In this document: piece after piece, positions 7,215-15,720 of the stretch
Layout: the number at the start of each line of letters is the position of its first letter
Numbering within the stretch: position 1 is the stretch's first letter
From: an uncultured Pelagibacteraceae bacterium
GTDB taxonomy: Bacteria; Pseudomonadota; Alphaproteobacteria; Pelagibacterales; Pelagibacteraceae
Direction: 5' to 3'
Assembly: GCA_902596205.1 (NCBI GenBank)
Contig: CACJSY010000009.1
Coordinates: 1-42,352, forward strand
DNA length: 42,352 nt
Translations under genes and position numbers: made by a program
The notes under the pieces: generated by a model
What the model was told of the DNA's origin: nothing
The model's input: the letters and a program-made list of their open reading frames with translations, nothing else
The model's database searches: none

Positions 7215-8468
7215 ATGTCCGAAAAAAATAATAAAAATATATTGTATTGCTCATTTTGTGGCAAAAGCCAACATGAGGTAAGAAAACTCATTGCCGGTCC
7301 GACTGTTTTTATTTGTGATGAGTGCGTTGAGCTTTGTATGGATATCATTAAAGAAGAGAACAAAAGTTCACTCGTAAAGCATCAAGATGGCGTTCCTTCA
7401 CCTAAAGAAATCTGTAACGTTTTGGATGATTATGTAATTGGACAGAGATTTGCAAAGGAAATTTTATCTGTTGCTGTACATAATCATTATAAAAGATTAA
7501 ACCACGAAACAAAAAATAATAAAGATATTGAATTGTCAAAATCAAATATACTTTTAGTTGGCCCCACAGGTTGTGGTAAAACCTTATTAGCTCAAACGTT
7601 AGCAAGAATTTTAGATGTTCCATTTACAATGGCGGATGCAACAACATTAACTGAAGCAGGCTACGTCGGAGAAGATGTTGAAAATATTATTTTAAAATTA
7701 CTTCAAGCAGCAGATTATAACGTCGAGAAGGCACAAAGAGGAATAGTTTATATAGATGAAGTTGATAAGATAAGTAGAAAATCAGAAAATCCGTCTATTA
7801 CTAGAGACGTATCCGGAGAGGGAGTTCAGCAAGCACTTTTAAAAATAATGGAGGGAACAGTTGCAAGCGTACCTCCCCAAGGTGGCAGAAAACATCCTCA
7901 ACAAGAGTTTTTACAAGTTGATACGACAAACATTTTATTTATTTGTGGCGGAGCTTTCGCAGGTTTAGATAAATTGATAGAGAGTAGAGGAAAGGGAAGC
8001 TCAATTGGTTTCGGAGCAAAAGTGAAAAATTATAAAGAACAACCGCTTTCAGAAATCATGAAACTACTTGAACCAGAGGATTTAATAAAATACGGGCTTA
8101 TACCTGAATTTATTGGGAGAATGCCAATTATTGCCACTTTGGATGATTTAGACGAAAAATCGTTAGTAAAGATTTTAAAAGAACCAAAAAATTCTTTAAT
8201 AAAACAATATCAAAGATTGTTTGAATTCGAAGAAGTAGAATTAGAGTTTAAAGACGAGTCTATTCAGGAAATAGCAAAAAAAGCCATATCTAAAAAAACT
8301 GGCGCAAGAGGGTTGAGGTCAATACTTGAAAATATTTTATTAAAAACAATGTTCGAATTGCCAGATATGGAAAATGTTATTAAAGTTACTGTTGACAAGG
8401 CTTCTGTAAAAGGTTCGTCAGAACCCATTGTCACATATGGCAAAAAATCATCAACATCAGTAGCATAA
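7215..8468 (+). CDS. clpX: ClpX, AAA+ unfoldase of the ClpXP protease
   Basis: 417-residue hexameric ATPase that recognises, unfolds and threads substrates into ClpP. The N-terminal zinc-binding domain has its four cysteines at 12, 15, 34 and 37 (CSFC and CDEC). The AAA+ module shows Walker A GPTGCGKT (116-123), the GYVGED pore-loop motif (149-154), Walker [10 protein letters not shown] (177-185), an IGFGAKV segment matching the ClpP-contacting loop (IGF), and sensor-2 GARGLRS near 370. The length is normal and all functional residues are present. It sits between clpP and lon as in most proteobacteria. Confidence 0.97.
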   Translation: MSEKNNKNILYCSFCGKSQHEVRKLIAGPTVFICDECVELCMDIIKEENKSSLVKHQDGVPSPKEICNVLDDYVIGQRFAKEILSVAVHNHYKRLNHETKNNKDIELSKSNILLVGPTGCGKTLLAQTLARILDVPFTMADATTLTEAGYVGEDVENIILKLLQAADYNVEKAQRGIVYIDEVDKISRKSENPSITRDVSGEGVQQALLKIMEGTVASVPPQGGRKHPQQEFLQVDTTNILFICGGAFAGLDKLIESRGKGSSIGFGAKVKNYKEQPLSEIMKLLEPEDLIKYGLIPEFIGRMPIIATLDDLDEKSLVKILKEPKNSLIKQYQRLFEFEEVELEFKDESIQEIAKKAISKKTGARGLRSILENILLKTMFELPDMENVIKVTVDKASVKGSSEPIVTYGKKSSTSVA

Positions 8469-8481
8469 TTCTAATTTGTTT

Positions 8482-8509
8482 CTTGAAATTACTTTATTAA
8501 TAGCCATAT
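8482..8509 (+). promoter_or_regulatory. RpoH-like (heat-shock sigma) promoter of lon
   Basis: CTTGAAA at 8482-8488, a 13-nt spacer, then AGCCATAT at 8502-8509 resembles the sigma-32 pattern CTTGAAA - 13 to 17 - CCCCATNT with two mismatches in the -10 box. It lies in the 50-bp clpX-lon gap, and lon is a heat-shock gene in many bacteria. A start about 7 nt downstream would leave almost no 5' leader before the ATG at 8519. This is a visual match only. Confidence 0.4.
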
Positions 8510-8518
8510 TAATATCTT

Positions 8519-10903
8519 ATGAAAGCTTCTTACCTTAAACCTCTATTACCGTTAAGAGATATTGTAATTTTTCCAACAATGGTGGTTCCTCTTTTTGTAG
8601 GAAGAGAGAAATCTATTAAAGCTCTTCAGGAAGTAATGAAAACTGATAAATCAATAGTTTTAGTTACTCAAAAAAATTCTGAAATCGATGATCCAACAGG
8701 TAAGGACCTATATCAGTATGGATGTTTAAGTAAAGTTTTACAACTTTTAAAGCTTCCTGATGGAACTGTAAAAGTCTTAGTCGAAGGTGAAAAAAGGATA
8801 AAAATTTTAAAGCATAATGAAAATAAAAATAGCTATTTGACTTGTGAGGTTGAAATCGCAGAGGACGAGAACATATCACAAGATTTAGAACCACTTGCTT
8901 TAGGACTAGTTAAAAAATTTGAAAGACTTCAAGTGTTAAGTAAGAGAGACTTAAATGACGGATCAAGTAATCTGAAAAATTTGAAAGACTCTTCACAAAT
9001 AGCAAATAATATTTCCTCAAATTTAAATATACAAATATTTGAAAAGCAGGAGCTACTTGAAATTCTCGATCTTAAAAAAAGGTTAGAAAAGATTCATCAG
9101 TTAATAGAAAAAGAAACTAGCGTACTTTCTGTAGAGAAAAAAATTCGCGGTAGAGTAAAAAATCAAATGGAGAAAACTCAGAGAGAATATTATTTAAATG
9201 AGCAATTAAAAGCCATTCAAAAAGAACTAGGAGAAATTGATGAGGGTAAAGATGAGTTGTCTTCTATTTCTAAAGCAATTTCGGATGCTAAAATGCCTAA
9301 ACTTGCAAAAGAAAAGTGTATGTCAGAATTAAAAAAACTTAAATCAATGAGTCCTATGTCAGCTGAAGCTACGGTAGTTAGGAATTATCTAGATTGGATG
9401 ACAGAACTTCCTTGGTCAAATAAATCCAAAATAAATACAGATCTAAATAACGCTCAGAAAATTCTTGACGAGGATCATTATGGATTGGAAAAAGTTAAAG
9501 AGAGAATAATAGAATTTTTAGCTGTTCAAAAGAGAATTCAAAAAATGAAGGGACCAATATTGTGTTTGGTCGGCCCCCCAGGAGTTGGAAAAACATCTTT
9601 AGGAAAATCAATAGCAAAAGCAACTAATAGAAAGTTTATAAGGATTTCTCTTGGAGGAATAAGAGATGAGGCTGAGATAAGAGGTCATAGAAGAACTTAT
9701 ATTGGTTCTTTACCTGGTAAGATAATCCAAATGATGAAAAAAGCTGGCACAAAAAACCCTCTTTTCTTGTTAGACGAAATAGATAAAGTTGGAAATGATT
9801 ATAGAGGAGATCCATCATCTGCTTTATTAGAGGCACTTGATCCAGAACAAAATAAAGAATTTAACGATCATTATCTAGAGGTAGATTACGACTTATCAGA
9901 TGTAATGTTTGTTACCACCGCTAATACGTTAAATATTCTTCCGCCACTTCTAGATAGAATGGAGGTAATTAGATTATCTGGTTATACAGAAGATGAAAAA
10001 GTAAATATTTCCCAAAAATTCTTGATACCAAATCAAAGTAAAAACAATGGTCTGAAAAAAGATGAATGGGCTATTGATGAAAATATTAATAGAAAAATTA
10101 TTAGGCATTATACAAGAGAGTCAGGTGTTAGAAATCTTGAAAGAGAGATTTCAAAAATTGCAAGAAAGTTAGTAAAAAAAATAGATAGCAGTGAAAAAGT
10201 AAACAATCCAATTAACGAAAAAGATCTTAAAGATTTACTAGGAGTGCAGAAATTTAACTACGGAGAGATAGAAGAGGAAAATAGAGTTGGTGTAGTTACT
10301 GGTTTAGCTTGGACGGAGGTCGGTGGTGAAATTTTAAAAATTGAATCTGCCGTAATGCCAGGCAAAGGTAAAATGCAAATTACAGGAAAACTAGGAGATG
10401 TAATGCAAGAGTCAGTCAAAGCTGCTAAATCATATATAAGATCTAAAAGTTTAGAATACGGAATTATTCCCCCAATATTTGATAAAAAAGATTTTCATAT
10501 TCACGTTCCAGAAGGAGCTACCCCTAAAGATGGACCTTCAGCTGGTATAGGGATGGTCACTTCAATAATTTCAGCAATTACAGAAATACCTGTAAACAAA
10601 AATGTTGCCATGACTGGGGAAATAACTTTAAGAGGTCTAGTTTTACCCATAGGAGGTTTAAAAGAAAAATTATTAGCAGCACATAGAGCAGGGATTAAGA
10701 AGGTTTTAATTCCTATGGAAAATAAAAAAGATTTGATTGAAGTTCCAAAAACAGTATTAAATTCAATGGAAATTATCACAGTTAAAAATGTTGATGAAGT
10801 TTTAAAAGTAGCCTTAACTAAGCCTCTTAAGAGAGTTGAATGGGTTGAGGTAGATCAATTATCCAAAAAAGAAAAATTAAAAAAAGAATTAAGTACTCAT
10901 TAA
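8519..10903 (+). CDS. lon: ATP-dependent Lon protease
   Basis: 794-residue AAA+ serine protease that degrades damaged and regulatory proteins. In order: the LonN substrate-binding domain ([21 protein letters not shown], about 10-30), a coiled central region, Walker A GPPGVGKT (352-359), Walker [10 protein letters not shown], and the C-terminal protease domain with catalytic Ser674 in PKDGPSAG and Lys717 in GGLKEK. The C terminus has a lysine-rich extension typical in length. It is the last gene of the tig-clpP-clpX-lon block. Only seven bases separate its stop from the stop of the opposing glycosyltransferase gene. No hup gene follows, unlike in many alphaproteobacteria. Confidence 0.97.
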   Translation: MKASYLKPLLPLRDIVIFPTMVVPLFVGREKSIKALQEVMKTDKSIVLVTQKNSEIDDPTGKDLYQYGCLSKVLQLLKLPDGTVKVLVEGEKRIKILKHNENKNSYLTCEVEIAEDENISQDLEPLALGLVKKFERLQVLSKRDLNDGSSNLKNLKDSSQIANNISSNLNIQIFEKQELLEILDLKKRLEKIHQLIEKETSVLSVEKKIRGRVKNQMEKTQREYYLNEQLKAIQKELGEIDEGKDELSSISKAISDAKMPKLAKEKCMSELKKLKSMSPMSAEATVVRNYLDWMTELPWSNKSKINTDLNNAQKILDEDHYGLEKVKERIIEFLAVQKRIQKMKGPILCLVGPPGVGKTSLGKSIAKATNRKFIRISLGGIRDEAEIRGHRRTYIGSLPGKIIQMMKKAGTKNPLFLLDEIDKVGNDYRGDPSSALLEALDPEQNKEFNDHYLEVDYDLSDVMFVTTANTLNILPPLLDRMEVIRLSGYTEDEKVNISQKFLIPNQSKNNGLKKDEWAIDENINRKIIRHYTRESGVRNLEREISKIARKLVKKIDSSEKVNNPINEKDLKDLLGVQKFNYGEIEEENRVGVVTGLAWTEVGGEILKIESAVMPGKGKMQITGKLGDVMQESVKAAKSYIRSKSLEYGIIPPIFDKKDFHIHVPEGATPKDGPSAGIGMVTSIISAITEIPVNKNVAMTGEITLRGLVLPIGGLKEKLLAAHRAGIKKVLIPMENKKDLIEVPKTVLNSMEIITVKNVDEVLKVALTKPLKRVEWVEVDQLSKKEKLKKELSTH

Positions 10904-10910
10904 TTATTTT

Positions 10911-11792
10911 TTAATCAATCCAATCTGAAAGAATTGATTTGTTCTTAATTATATATTCAGGCAATTGAAGATCATCTATTAAAGATAACTTAATCGTGGA
11001 GCCCCATTTTTTTCCCCTTTTATCTACGTTGTGATCATAGAGTACTTTTTTTTCAGCAATAATTTTTTTTATGTTTTCCACACCAAGACCACTTTCCTCG
11101 TATTCGAGATGATGTAAATAGTTTTTCATTTTATAGTCAATTTCTTCTGGCTTTTTTATATTAGTAAAGTGCCATCCTCCATCTTTTATAAAACTAACAC
11201 TATTGTATTTTTTTTTTGAAAAATAAATGTTCAATTTCCATAATGGATATTTCTTTGAACGTATGTTTCTAAGCCATTGTGGATTAAGTAGATGTTTTTT
11301 TTTGCAGGCCCTTGAGCCATACCAAATAAAATCTTTTTGTACCAAGTTAAACTTATAAAAAAACATTTTTTGTTCAAAAAAAGTTAAATTTGTCTTATAA
11401 ACAAATTTTTCAAGATTTGGGATTTCATCTAAATCACTAATTATTATTAAATCGTCATTATCAAAATTCTTAATTGCACTTTGTAAATAATTTCTCTGAA
11501 AATTTTCTCTTAGCACAGCATTATCTAAAATCTTTGAATTTTTTAGATGAATATCGTCATGGTTTTCAACTATCCTTAAATTCTTAGGTTGTTGCCTAAG
11601 GGGTAAATAAATTATTTTTTCTTTGAATTTTGAGAAATTTTTAATATCAAATTTTAGATCTCTTTTTGTTCCGTTATGATTGAAATTTGCCTCACAAATC
11701 ACAAAATTTGACACATATTTATCTAATACATTTAGTCTGATATCTAAGACTAAATCTTCATCATAATACATGAAGCAGTCAATAATTTTCAT
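10911..11792 (-). CDS. Glycosyltransferase family 17-like protein
   Basis: 293-residue putative glycosyltransferase. The N terminus (IIDCFMYYDEDLVLDIRL), the acidic motif SDLDEIPN (119-126), WYGSRACKKKH (158-166) and DGGWHF (204-209) are the landmarks of the GT17 family. That family is named for the eukaryotic beta-1,4-mannosyl-glycoprotein N-acetylglucosaminyltransferase; its bacterial members are largely uncharacterised. There is no signal peptide or clear membrane helix, so it probably acts in the cytosol or at the inner face of the membrane. It is divergent from the three-domain sugar gene across a 50-bp gap holding a large dyad, which suggests shared control. Donor and acceptor are unknown. 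Confidence 0.78.
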   Translation of the reverse strand: MKIIDCFMYYDEDLVLDIRLNVLDKYVSNFVICEANFNHNGTKRDLKFDIKNFSKFKEKIIYLPLRQQPKNLRIVENHDDIHLKNSKILDNAVLRENFQRNYLQSAIKNFDNDDLIIISDLDEIPNLEKFVYKTNLTFFEQKMFFYKFNLVQKDFIWYGSRACKKKHLLNPQWLRNIRSKKYPLWKLNIYFSKKKYNSVSFIKDGGWHFTNIKKPEEIDYKMKNYLHHLEYEESGLGVENIKKIIAEKKVLYDHNVDKRGKKWGSTIKLSLIDDLQLPEYIIKNKSILSDWID

Positions 11793-11801
11793 TATAATTG
11801 A

Positions 11802-11834
11802 GTTATATTAAAACTTATTATAAGTAAATATAAC
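11802..11834. promoter_or_regulatory. 33-bp dyad filling the divergent promoter region
   Basis: GTTATATT (11802-11809) is the exact reverse complement of AATATAAC (11827-11834). Nested inside is the exact palindrome ACTTAT-T-ATAAGT (11813-11825). The spacers between outer and inner arms are three and one base. The element sits 9 bp from the GT17 start on one side and 8 bp from the fusion-gene start on the other. It could be an operator, a two-way promoter core, or both. The symmetry is directly visible; the role is inferred. Confidence 0.45.
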
Positions 11835-11842
11835 GTTTAAAA

Positions 11843-14395
11843 ATGAAAAAAAAAATCATCATAACTGGCGGTTTAGGCTATATAGGCACTGAACTATGTA
11901 AGTTATATTCTGGTGTCAGTTGGCATCATAATATTGTTGTAATCGATAATAGGTTTATATCCGAAAGAGTAAATCAACTTAGAAGTTGGAACATAGAATT
12001 TATCCAAGGAGATATATTAGATAAGGCTTTAGTAAAAAAAAATTTTGGAGATGCAGAAATTGTTCATCATTTAGCAGGCATTACAGATGTTCCAAGAACA
12101 AAGAGTGAGTCTTCAGAATTACAAGATGAAAAAATTAGAGAGGTTGCCGAAAAAGGAACCCAAAATATTTTAGAAACCATTAGTGATAAATGTAAAATTA
12201 TCTTTCCTTCAACACACGTAGTATACGAGGGAATTAATGAAGTAAAAACTGATATTAAAGAAAATGAAATTTTAAAACCAGTTTTATCTTATGCTTCTTC
12301 AAAAGCTATTAATGAAAATCAGTTAAAAAATTCTGGTAAAAATTTTGTAATTTTGAGACTTGGTTCAGTTTACGGTTATTCTACCGACTCAATGAGGATT
12401 GACATAATGCCAAATTTATTTTCAAAAATCGCCTCACAAAACGGAACATTAAAATTATTTTCTGGCGGCAGACAAATAAAAAGCCTTGTGCCCTTAATAG
12501 ACGTAGCACGTTGTTTTAAATTTATGGAGGAAAAAAATGATATTAATTCTGAGATATTTAATTTAACAAAAGATACACTGACTGTGAAAGAAGTTGCTGA
12601 AATATGTAAAAAATATAATCCCAAAATTACTTTAAAAGAGACAAATGACGAGGTCCCAAATTTAGGTTTTTCCTTATCAAATAAAAAATTATTGAACACT
12701 GGTTTTGAGTTTCTTTATAATTTAGATCAAAATATTAAAGAAATGATTCAAAAATGGTCAAAACAAAATTTAAAAAGAGATTTGGAGTATGTGAAAGATG
12801 GCGAAAATCTTTTTATGGATAAAAGAGGTACAATTAGTAATCATGAGTTAACTGAACCAATAAATTTAATCGGGTTAATCGATTCTAAAAAAGGAACGAT
12901 AAGAGCTAATCATTATCATCCACAGCAAGAGCAAAAATGTTTATTCACCAAAGGACAAATCATAGAAATCTTTCAAGATATAATAAATCCAAATGCTCCA
13001 AAAATAACTCAAGTAGTAAATGCAGGACAGTTATCAGTCATAAAACCAAATGTAGCTCATACTATGGTTTTTACAAAAGATACAACATTTTTAAATCTTG
13101 TTAGAGGTGAAAGAGATCATGAAAATTATGGTATTACACATACGATAAGACATGTATTTGTAGATGAAAAAGAGAAAAAATTATTATTAGAATGTTATAA
13201 GTTTGAATGTAGATCTTGTGGTAATACTGAACTTAAAAGAGTTGTTTCTTTGGGATATCAACCTTTGGCGAATAATTTAACGAATAAAAAAGATGAAAAA
13301 TGTGATCTTTATCCTTTAGAAGTAAATTACTGTCAGAAATGTCATAACTGTCAACTATCTGTGGCAGTTGATCCAAAAAAAATGTTTTCTAATTATCTAT
13401 ATACTTCATCTACATCAAAAACTTTCAGAGATCATTTTGTTAAAGCAGCAAAAAAATATTCTAAGGAACTTAAATTAAATAAAAAAAAATCGTATATCAT
13501 TGACATTGGAAGCAATGATGGAATAGCTCTAAAACCTTTCATGGATCTAGGATTTAAAAAAGTTTTAGGTATAGAACCAGCTAAAAACTTGGCAAAACTT
13601 GCTAATAAAAATAAAATAAAAACTTTTAATGGTTTTTTAGAAAAAAAGAATCTTCCAAAGATTAAAAAAAATGCAGATTTAATATTAGCTTCAAATGTTT
13701 TCGCGCATTCAGATAAACTTAAAGAAATGGCAGAATGCATGTTCAGTTTGGTAAGCAAAAAAGGAACCATAATTATAGAGGTACAATATTTGATGAATAC
13801 TTTGAAAGATCTAACTTTCGATAACATCTACCACGAACATTATAATTACTGGTCACTTACTTCTTTAGTTTATTTTTTTAAACAATTTAATGCAACAATA
13901 TTTAGATCCGAAAAAATAGAGACTCATGGAGGATCAATTAGAATTTATCTTAAAAAAGCAAAGAAAGTAAAAATTGAAAAAAGTGTTAAAGAAATGCTCA
14001 AAGAAGAGGAAAATTACGGGATTAAAGATTTCAGAACATATAAAAATTTTGGAGATAAAGTTTATAAAATAAGAGAAAATGTTTTATCTAATATAAAAAA
14101 AATAAAAAAAAATAACAAAAAAATTATAGGATATGGTGCTCCAGCAAAAGCAACTACTGCATTAAATTTTTTTGGGATTTCTAGAGAAATTGATTTTATT
14201 GTAGAAGATAATAAGCTGAAACATAATAAATTTATACCTGGAGTGAAAATACCAATTAAAAAAAAATCTCATATAAAAAATAAAAATAATACTCTTTTAG
14301 TTTTAGCTTGGAATTTTTATAAAGATATAAAAAAAAATAATTCAAATTTATCGGATAATTTTGTAAATATCAAAGACCTAGAGATTAATAACTAG
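11843..14395 (+). CDS. Three-domain nucleotide-sugar protein: SDR epimerase/reductase + cupin + C-methyltransferase
   Basis: One uninterrupted 850-residue frame carrying three enzymatic modules. Residues 1-310: extended short-chain dehydrogenase/epimerase, with NAD-binding GGLGYIG (9-15), Ser/Thr at 123-124 and YASSK (150-154). Residues 313-450: WxcM/RmlC-like cupin with GTIRANHYHP (351-360) and a later His406, resembling cupins of polysaccharide and CapF-type proteins. Residues 451-850: sugar C-methyltransferase of the NovU/TylCIII type, with zinc cysteines 456, 459, 497 and 500, the SAM motif DIGSNDG (554-560), IYHEHYNYW (662-670), and the C-terminal GYGAPAKATT domain (763-772). Predicted to act on a nucleotide-linked keto-sugar, making or methylating a branched or deoxy sugar for a surface glycan. 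Substrate unknown. It begins with a 10-A run after the start codon and ends with an 11-bp overlap with the opposing gene. Confidence 0.82.
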   Translation: MKKKIIITGGLGYIGTELCKLYSGVSWHHNIVVIDNRFISERVNQLRSWNIEFIQGDILDKALVKKNFGDAEIVHHLAGITDVPRTKSESSELQDEKIREVAEKGTQNILETISDKCKIIFPSTHVVYEGINEVKTDIKENEILKPVLSYASSKAINENQLKNSGKNFVILRLGSVYGYSTDSMRIDIMPNLFSKIASQNGTLKLFSGGRQIKSLVPLIDVARCFKFMEEKNDINSEIFNLTKDTLTVKEVAEICKKYNPKITLKETNDEVPNLGFSLSNKKLLNTGFEFLYNLDQNIKEMIQKWSKQNLKRDLEYVKDGENLFMDKRGTISNHELTEPINLIGLIDSKKGTIRANHYHPQQEQKCLFTKGQIIEIFQDIINPNAPKITQVVNAGQLSVIKPNVAHTMVFTKDTTFLNLVRGERDHENYGITHTIRHVFVDEKEKKLLLECYKFECRSCGNTELKRVVSLGYQPLANNLTNKKDEKCDLYPLEVNYCQKCHNCQLSVAVDPKKMFSNYLYTSSTSKTFRDHFVKAAKKYSKELKLNKKKSYIIDIGSNDGIALKPFMDLGFKKVLGIEPAKNLAKLANKNKIKTFNGFLEKKNLPKIKKNADLILASNVFAHSDKLKEMAECMFSLVSKKGTIIIEVQYLMNTLKDLTFDNIYHEHYNYWSLTSLVYFFKQFNATIFRSEKIETHGGSIRIYLKKAKKVKIEKSVKEMLKEEENYGIKDFRTYKNFGDKVYKIRENVLSNIKKIKKNNKKIIGYGAPAKATTALNFFGISREIDFIVEDNKLKHNKFIPGVKIPIKKKSHIKNKNNTLLVLAWNFYKDIKKNNSNLSDNFVNIKDLEINN

Positions 14396-14921
14396 TAATT
14401 AAATTTTTCCAGATCTCAAACATATTTCTTATAGTTTCAAAAAAGTAATCTAAATAGTATTCAGTGAAAGGAAATGATTGAACAATAAGTTCTTGTGAAA
14501 AATGCAGACCTTTCGAAAAAGCAATTATGAGCACAAAAAACAAAATAAGTGAGTTATAAAAACCAAAAGATACTTTTTCTTTATTCTTCTCAATTTTACT
14601 GACTGTCTTTTTTAAATCTGTTTCATTAATTTTAATACCGTGTTTTTTTGCCAAATACTCTGGTGAGTACAAACTGATTTCCCTAGGTTTTGTATTACGC
14701 TTTTTTGCCTTTTTGGGTTTTTGTATTTTTTCTTGAATTGGTCTTGGTTTTGAAACTACCTCTGTAATTTTTGAAACTAATTTAGATTTATTAATTTTAT
14801 CGGTAGGAAATTGTTTCCATTTATTCCCACATGAGCCACACTGAACCATTCTTCCAGTCGCAGTTATAGCCGCATCTGGAACAACAAATTTTTTACCACA
14901 TGAGTTACAAGTTAAAATCAT
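14385..14921 (-). CDS. MJ0042-type zinc-ribbon, single-pass membrane protein
   Basis: 178-residue protein. The N-terminal MJ0042-type zinc ribbon has Cys5, Cys8, Cys28 and Cys31 (CNSC and CGSC), with PDAAI and VQCGSCGNKW typical of the family. A lysine-rich linker (about 45-80) and a charged region follow, then one hydrophobic segment at about 121-138 (NSLILFFVLIIAFS) and a short aromatic C-terminal tail. Such proteins are common in alphaproteobacteria and their function is unknown; a regulatory or envelope role is possible. The 3' end overlaps the fusion gene tail to tail by 11 bp. Its 5' side faces the tRNA-Val gene across 100 bp of AT-rich DNA that probably holds both promoters. Confidence 0.75.
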   Translation of the reverse strand: MILTCNSCGKKFVVPDAAITATGRMVQCGSCGNKWKQFPTDKINKSKLVSKITEVVSKPRPIQEKIQKPKKAKKRNTKPREISLYSPEYLAKKHGIKINETDLKKTVSKIEKNKEKVSFGFYNSLILFFVLIIAFSKGLHFSQELIVQSFPFTEYYLDYFFETIRNMFEIWKNLITSY

Positions 14922-15021
14922 ACAAATTCAATAATACCGCTATTTATATAAATTACACTACAATTTAAATACTTTTTTACTTTATAATTTTTTTATTGTA
15001 TATCTCGGTTTCATTTAATTG

Positions 15022-15097
15022 GGGCGGTTAGCTCAGTTGGTAGAGCATCTCGTTTACACCGAGAGGGTCATAGGTTCGAGTCCTTTACCGCCCACCA
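15022..15097 (+). tRNA. tRNA-Val (anticodon UAC), CCA encoded
   Basis: 76-nt cloverleaf: acceptor GGGCGGT (15022-15028) pairs ACCGCCC (15087-15093), discriminator A15094, CCA 15095-15097. The anticodon stem TCTCG/CGAGA encloses the loop TTTACAC, giving TAC at 15055-15057. The D-arm TAGCTCAGTTGGTAGAGCA and T-arm AGGTTCGAGTCCT are canonical. Linked to tRNA-Asp 14 nt downstream, and probably transcribed with it from the AT-rich region at 14922-15021 (TATAAT at 14982-14987 is one -10 candidate). Confidence 0.97.
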
Positions 15098-15111
15098 TTA
15101 GATGAAACCGT

Positions 15112-15188
15112 GGGGGTGTAGCTCAGCTGGTTAGAGCGCCTGCCTGTCACGCAGGAGGTCGCGGGTTCGAGTCCCGTCACTCCCGCCA
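15112..15188 (+). tRNA. tRNA-Asp (anticodon GUC), CCA encoded
   Basis: 77-nt cloverleaf: acceptor GGGGGTG (15112-15118) pairs CACTCCC (15178-15184) with one G-T wobble, discriminator G15185, CCA 15186-15188. The anticodon stem CCTGC/GCAGG encloses the loop CTGTCAC, giving GTC at 15146-15148. A Val-Asp tRNA pair ahead of nuoA is a shared alphaproteobacterial arrangement. Confidence 0.97.
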
Positions 15189-15223
15189 CTTAGTTGATAA
15201 TGATTTTCATCTAGAAAGAAGTA

Positions 15224-15250
15224 AATCAACATTAATCAATCAACATTAAT
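15224..15250 (+). repeat. Two tandem copies of a 13-bp repeat ahead of nuoA
   Basis: AATCAACATTAAT occurs exactly at 15224-15236 and again at 15238-15250, a period of 14 bp, in the 163-bp gap between tRNA-Asp and nuoA. Tandem sites of this kind can bind a transcription factor, but may equally be chance duplication. Seen directly; function unknown. Confidence 0.6.
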
Positions 15251-15272
15251 GCTTCCTTCTGTCCTGTACTCT

Positions 15273-15302
15273 TTAACAATAAATGTTATAAATAATTGTT
15301 AA
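15273..15302. promoter_or_regulatory. Inverted repeat in the nuo operon promoter region
   Basis: TTAACAAT (15273-15280) and ATTGTTAA (15295-15302) are exact reverse complements separated by 14 bp, about 50 bp before the nuoA ATG. Spacing and symmetry fit a dimeric regulator. A smaller potential hairpin CCTCAA/TTGGGG (15315-15320 with 15330-15335, one G-T wobble) lies between it and the start codon. Both are visual findings. Confidence 0.4.
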
Positions 15303-15351
15303 TAATATAAGAATCCTCAAACTACGGTATTGGGGTAGATATTAAACAAAT

Positions 15352-15720
15352 ATGATTTACAATTTTCTATCTGAATATTTATCTATAATAATATTTTTAT
15401 TCATTTCTTTATTTTTAAGTATTGGATTTATTATTGCTAATTTTTTAGCCTCTCCCTCAAATCCAGATCCAGAAAAACTATCAGCTTATGAGTGTGGATT
15501 TGAGGCCTTTGACGACTCGAGAATGGAATTTGACGTTAGATTTTATTTAGTAGCAATTTTATTCATAATATTTGATTTGGAAATAGCATTCTTATTTCCT
15601 TGGGCTATATCCCTTGGAAGCTTAGGAGCACTTGGATTCTGGTCAATGATGATTTTTTTAGGAATTCTTACAGTAGGATTTATTTATGAATGGAAAAAAG
15701 GAGCATTAGAATGGGAATAA
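15352..15720 (+). CDS. nuoA: NADH-quinone oxidoreductase subunit A
   Basis: 122-residue membrane subunit of complex I at the junction of the peripheral and membrane arms. Three hydrophobic segments are evident (about 8-30, 62-82 and 92-112). The family signature [20 protein letters not shown] (46-65) contains the conserved Cys, Glu and Arg residues of the loop near the quinone site. First gene of the complete nuoA-N operon. It overlaps nuoB by 10 bp. The upstream 163 bp hold paired repeats that may regulate the operon. Confidence 0.96.
   Translation: MIYNFLSEYLSIIIFLFISLFLSIGFIIANFLASPSNPDPEKLSAYECGFEAFDDSRMEFDVRFYLVAILFIIFDLEIAFLFPWAISLGSLGALGFWSMMIFLGILTVGFIYEWKKGALEWE

Noticed and set aside
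13432-13827. Antisense open frame of 131 codons inside the fusion gene
   Set aside because: It lies opposite strongly conserved methyltransferase motifs and its translation shows no recognisable domain; typical shadow frame in AT-rich DNA.
15022-15188. tRNA-Val/tRNA-Asp as integration site of a mobile element
   Set aside because: No integrase, no duplicated tRNA 3' end and no flanking repeat were seen; the accessory genes are not bounded by the tRNA ends.
15189-15223. Terminator hairpin after tRNA-Asp
   Set aside because: Only a weak ATGA/TCAT pairing is visible and no following T run, so not enough to call.
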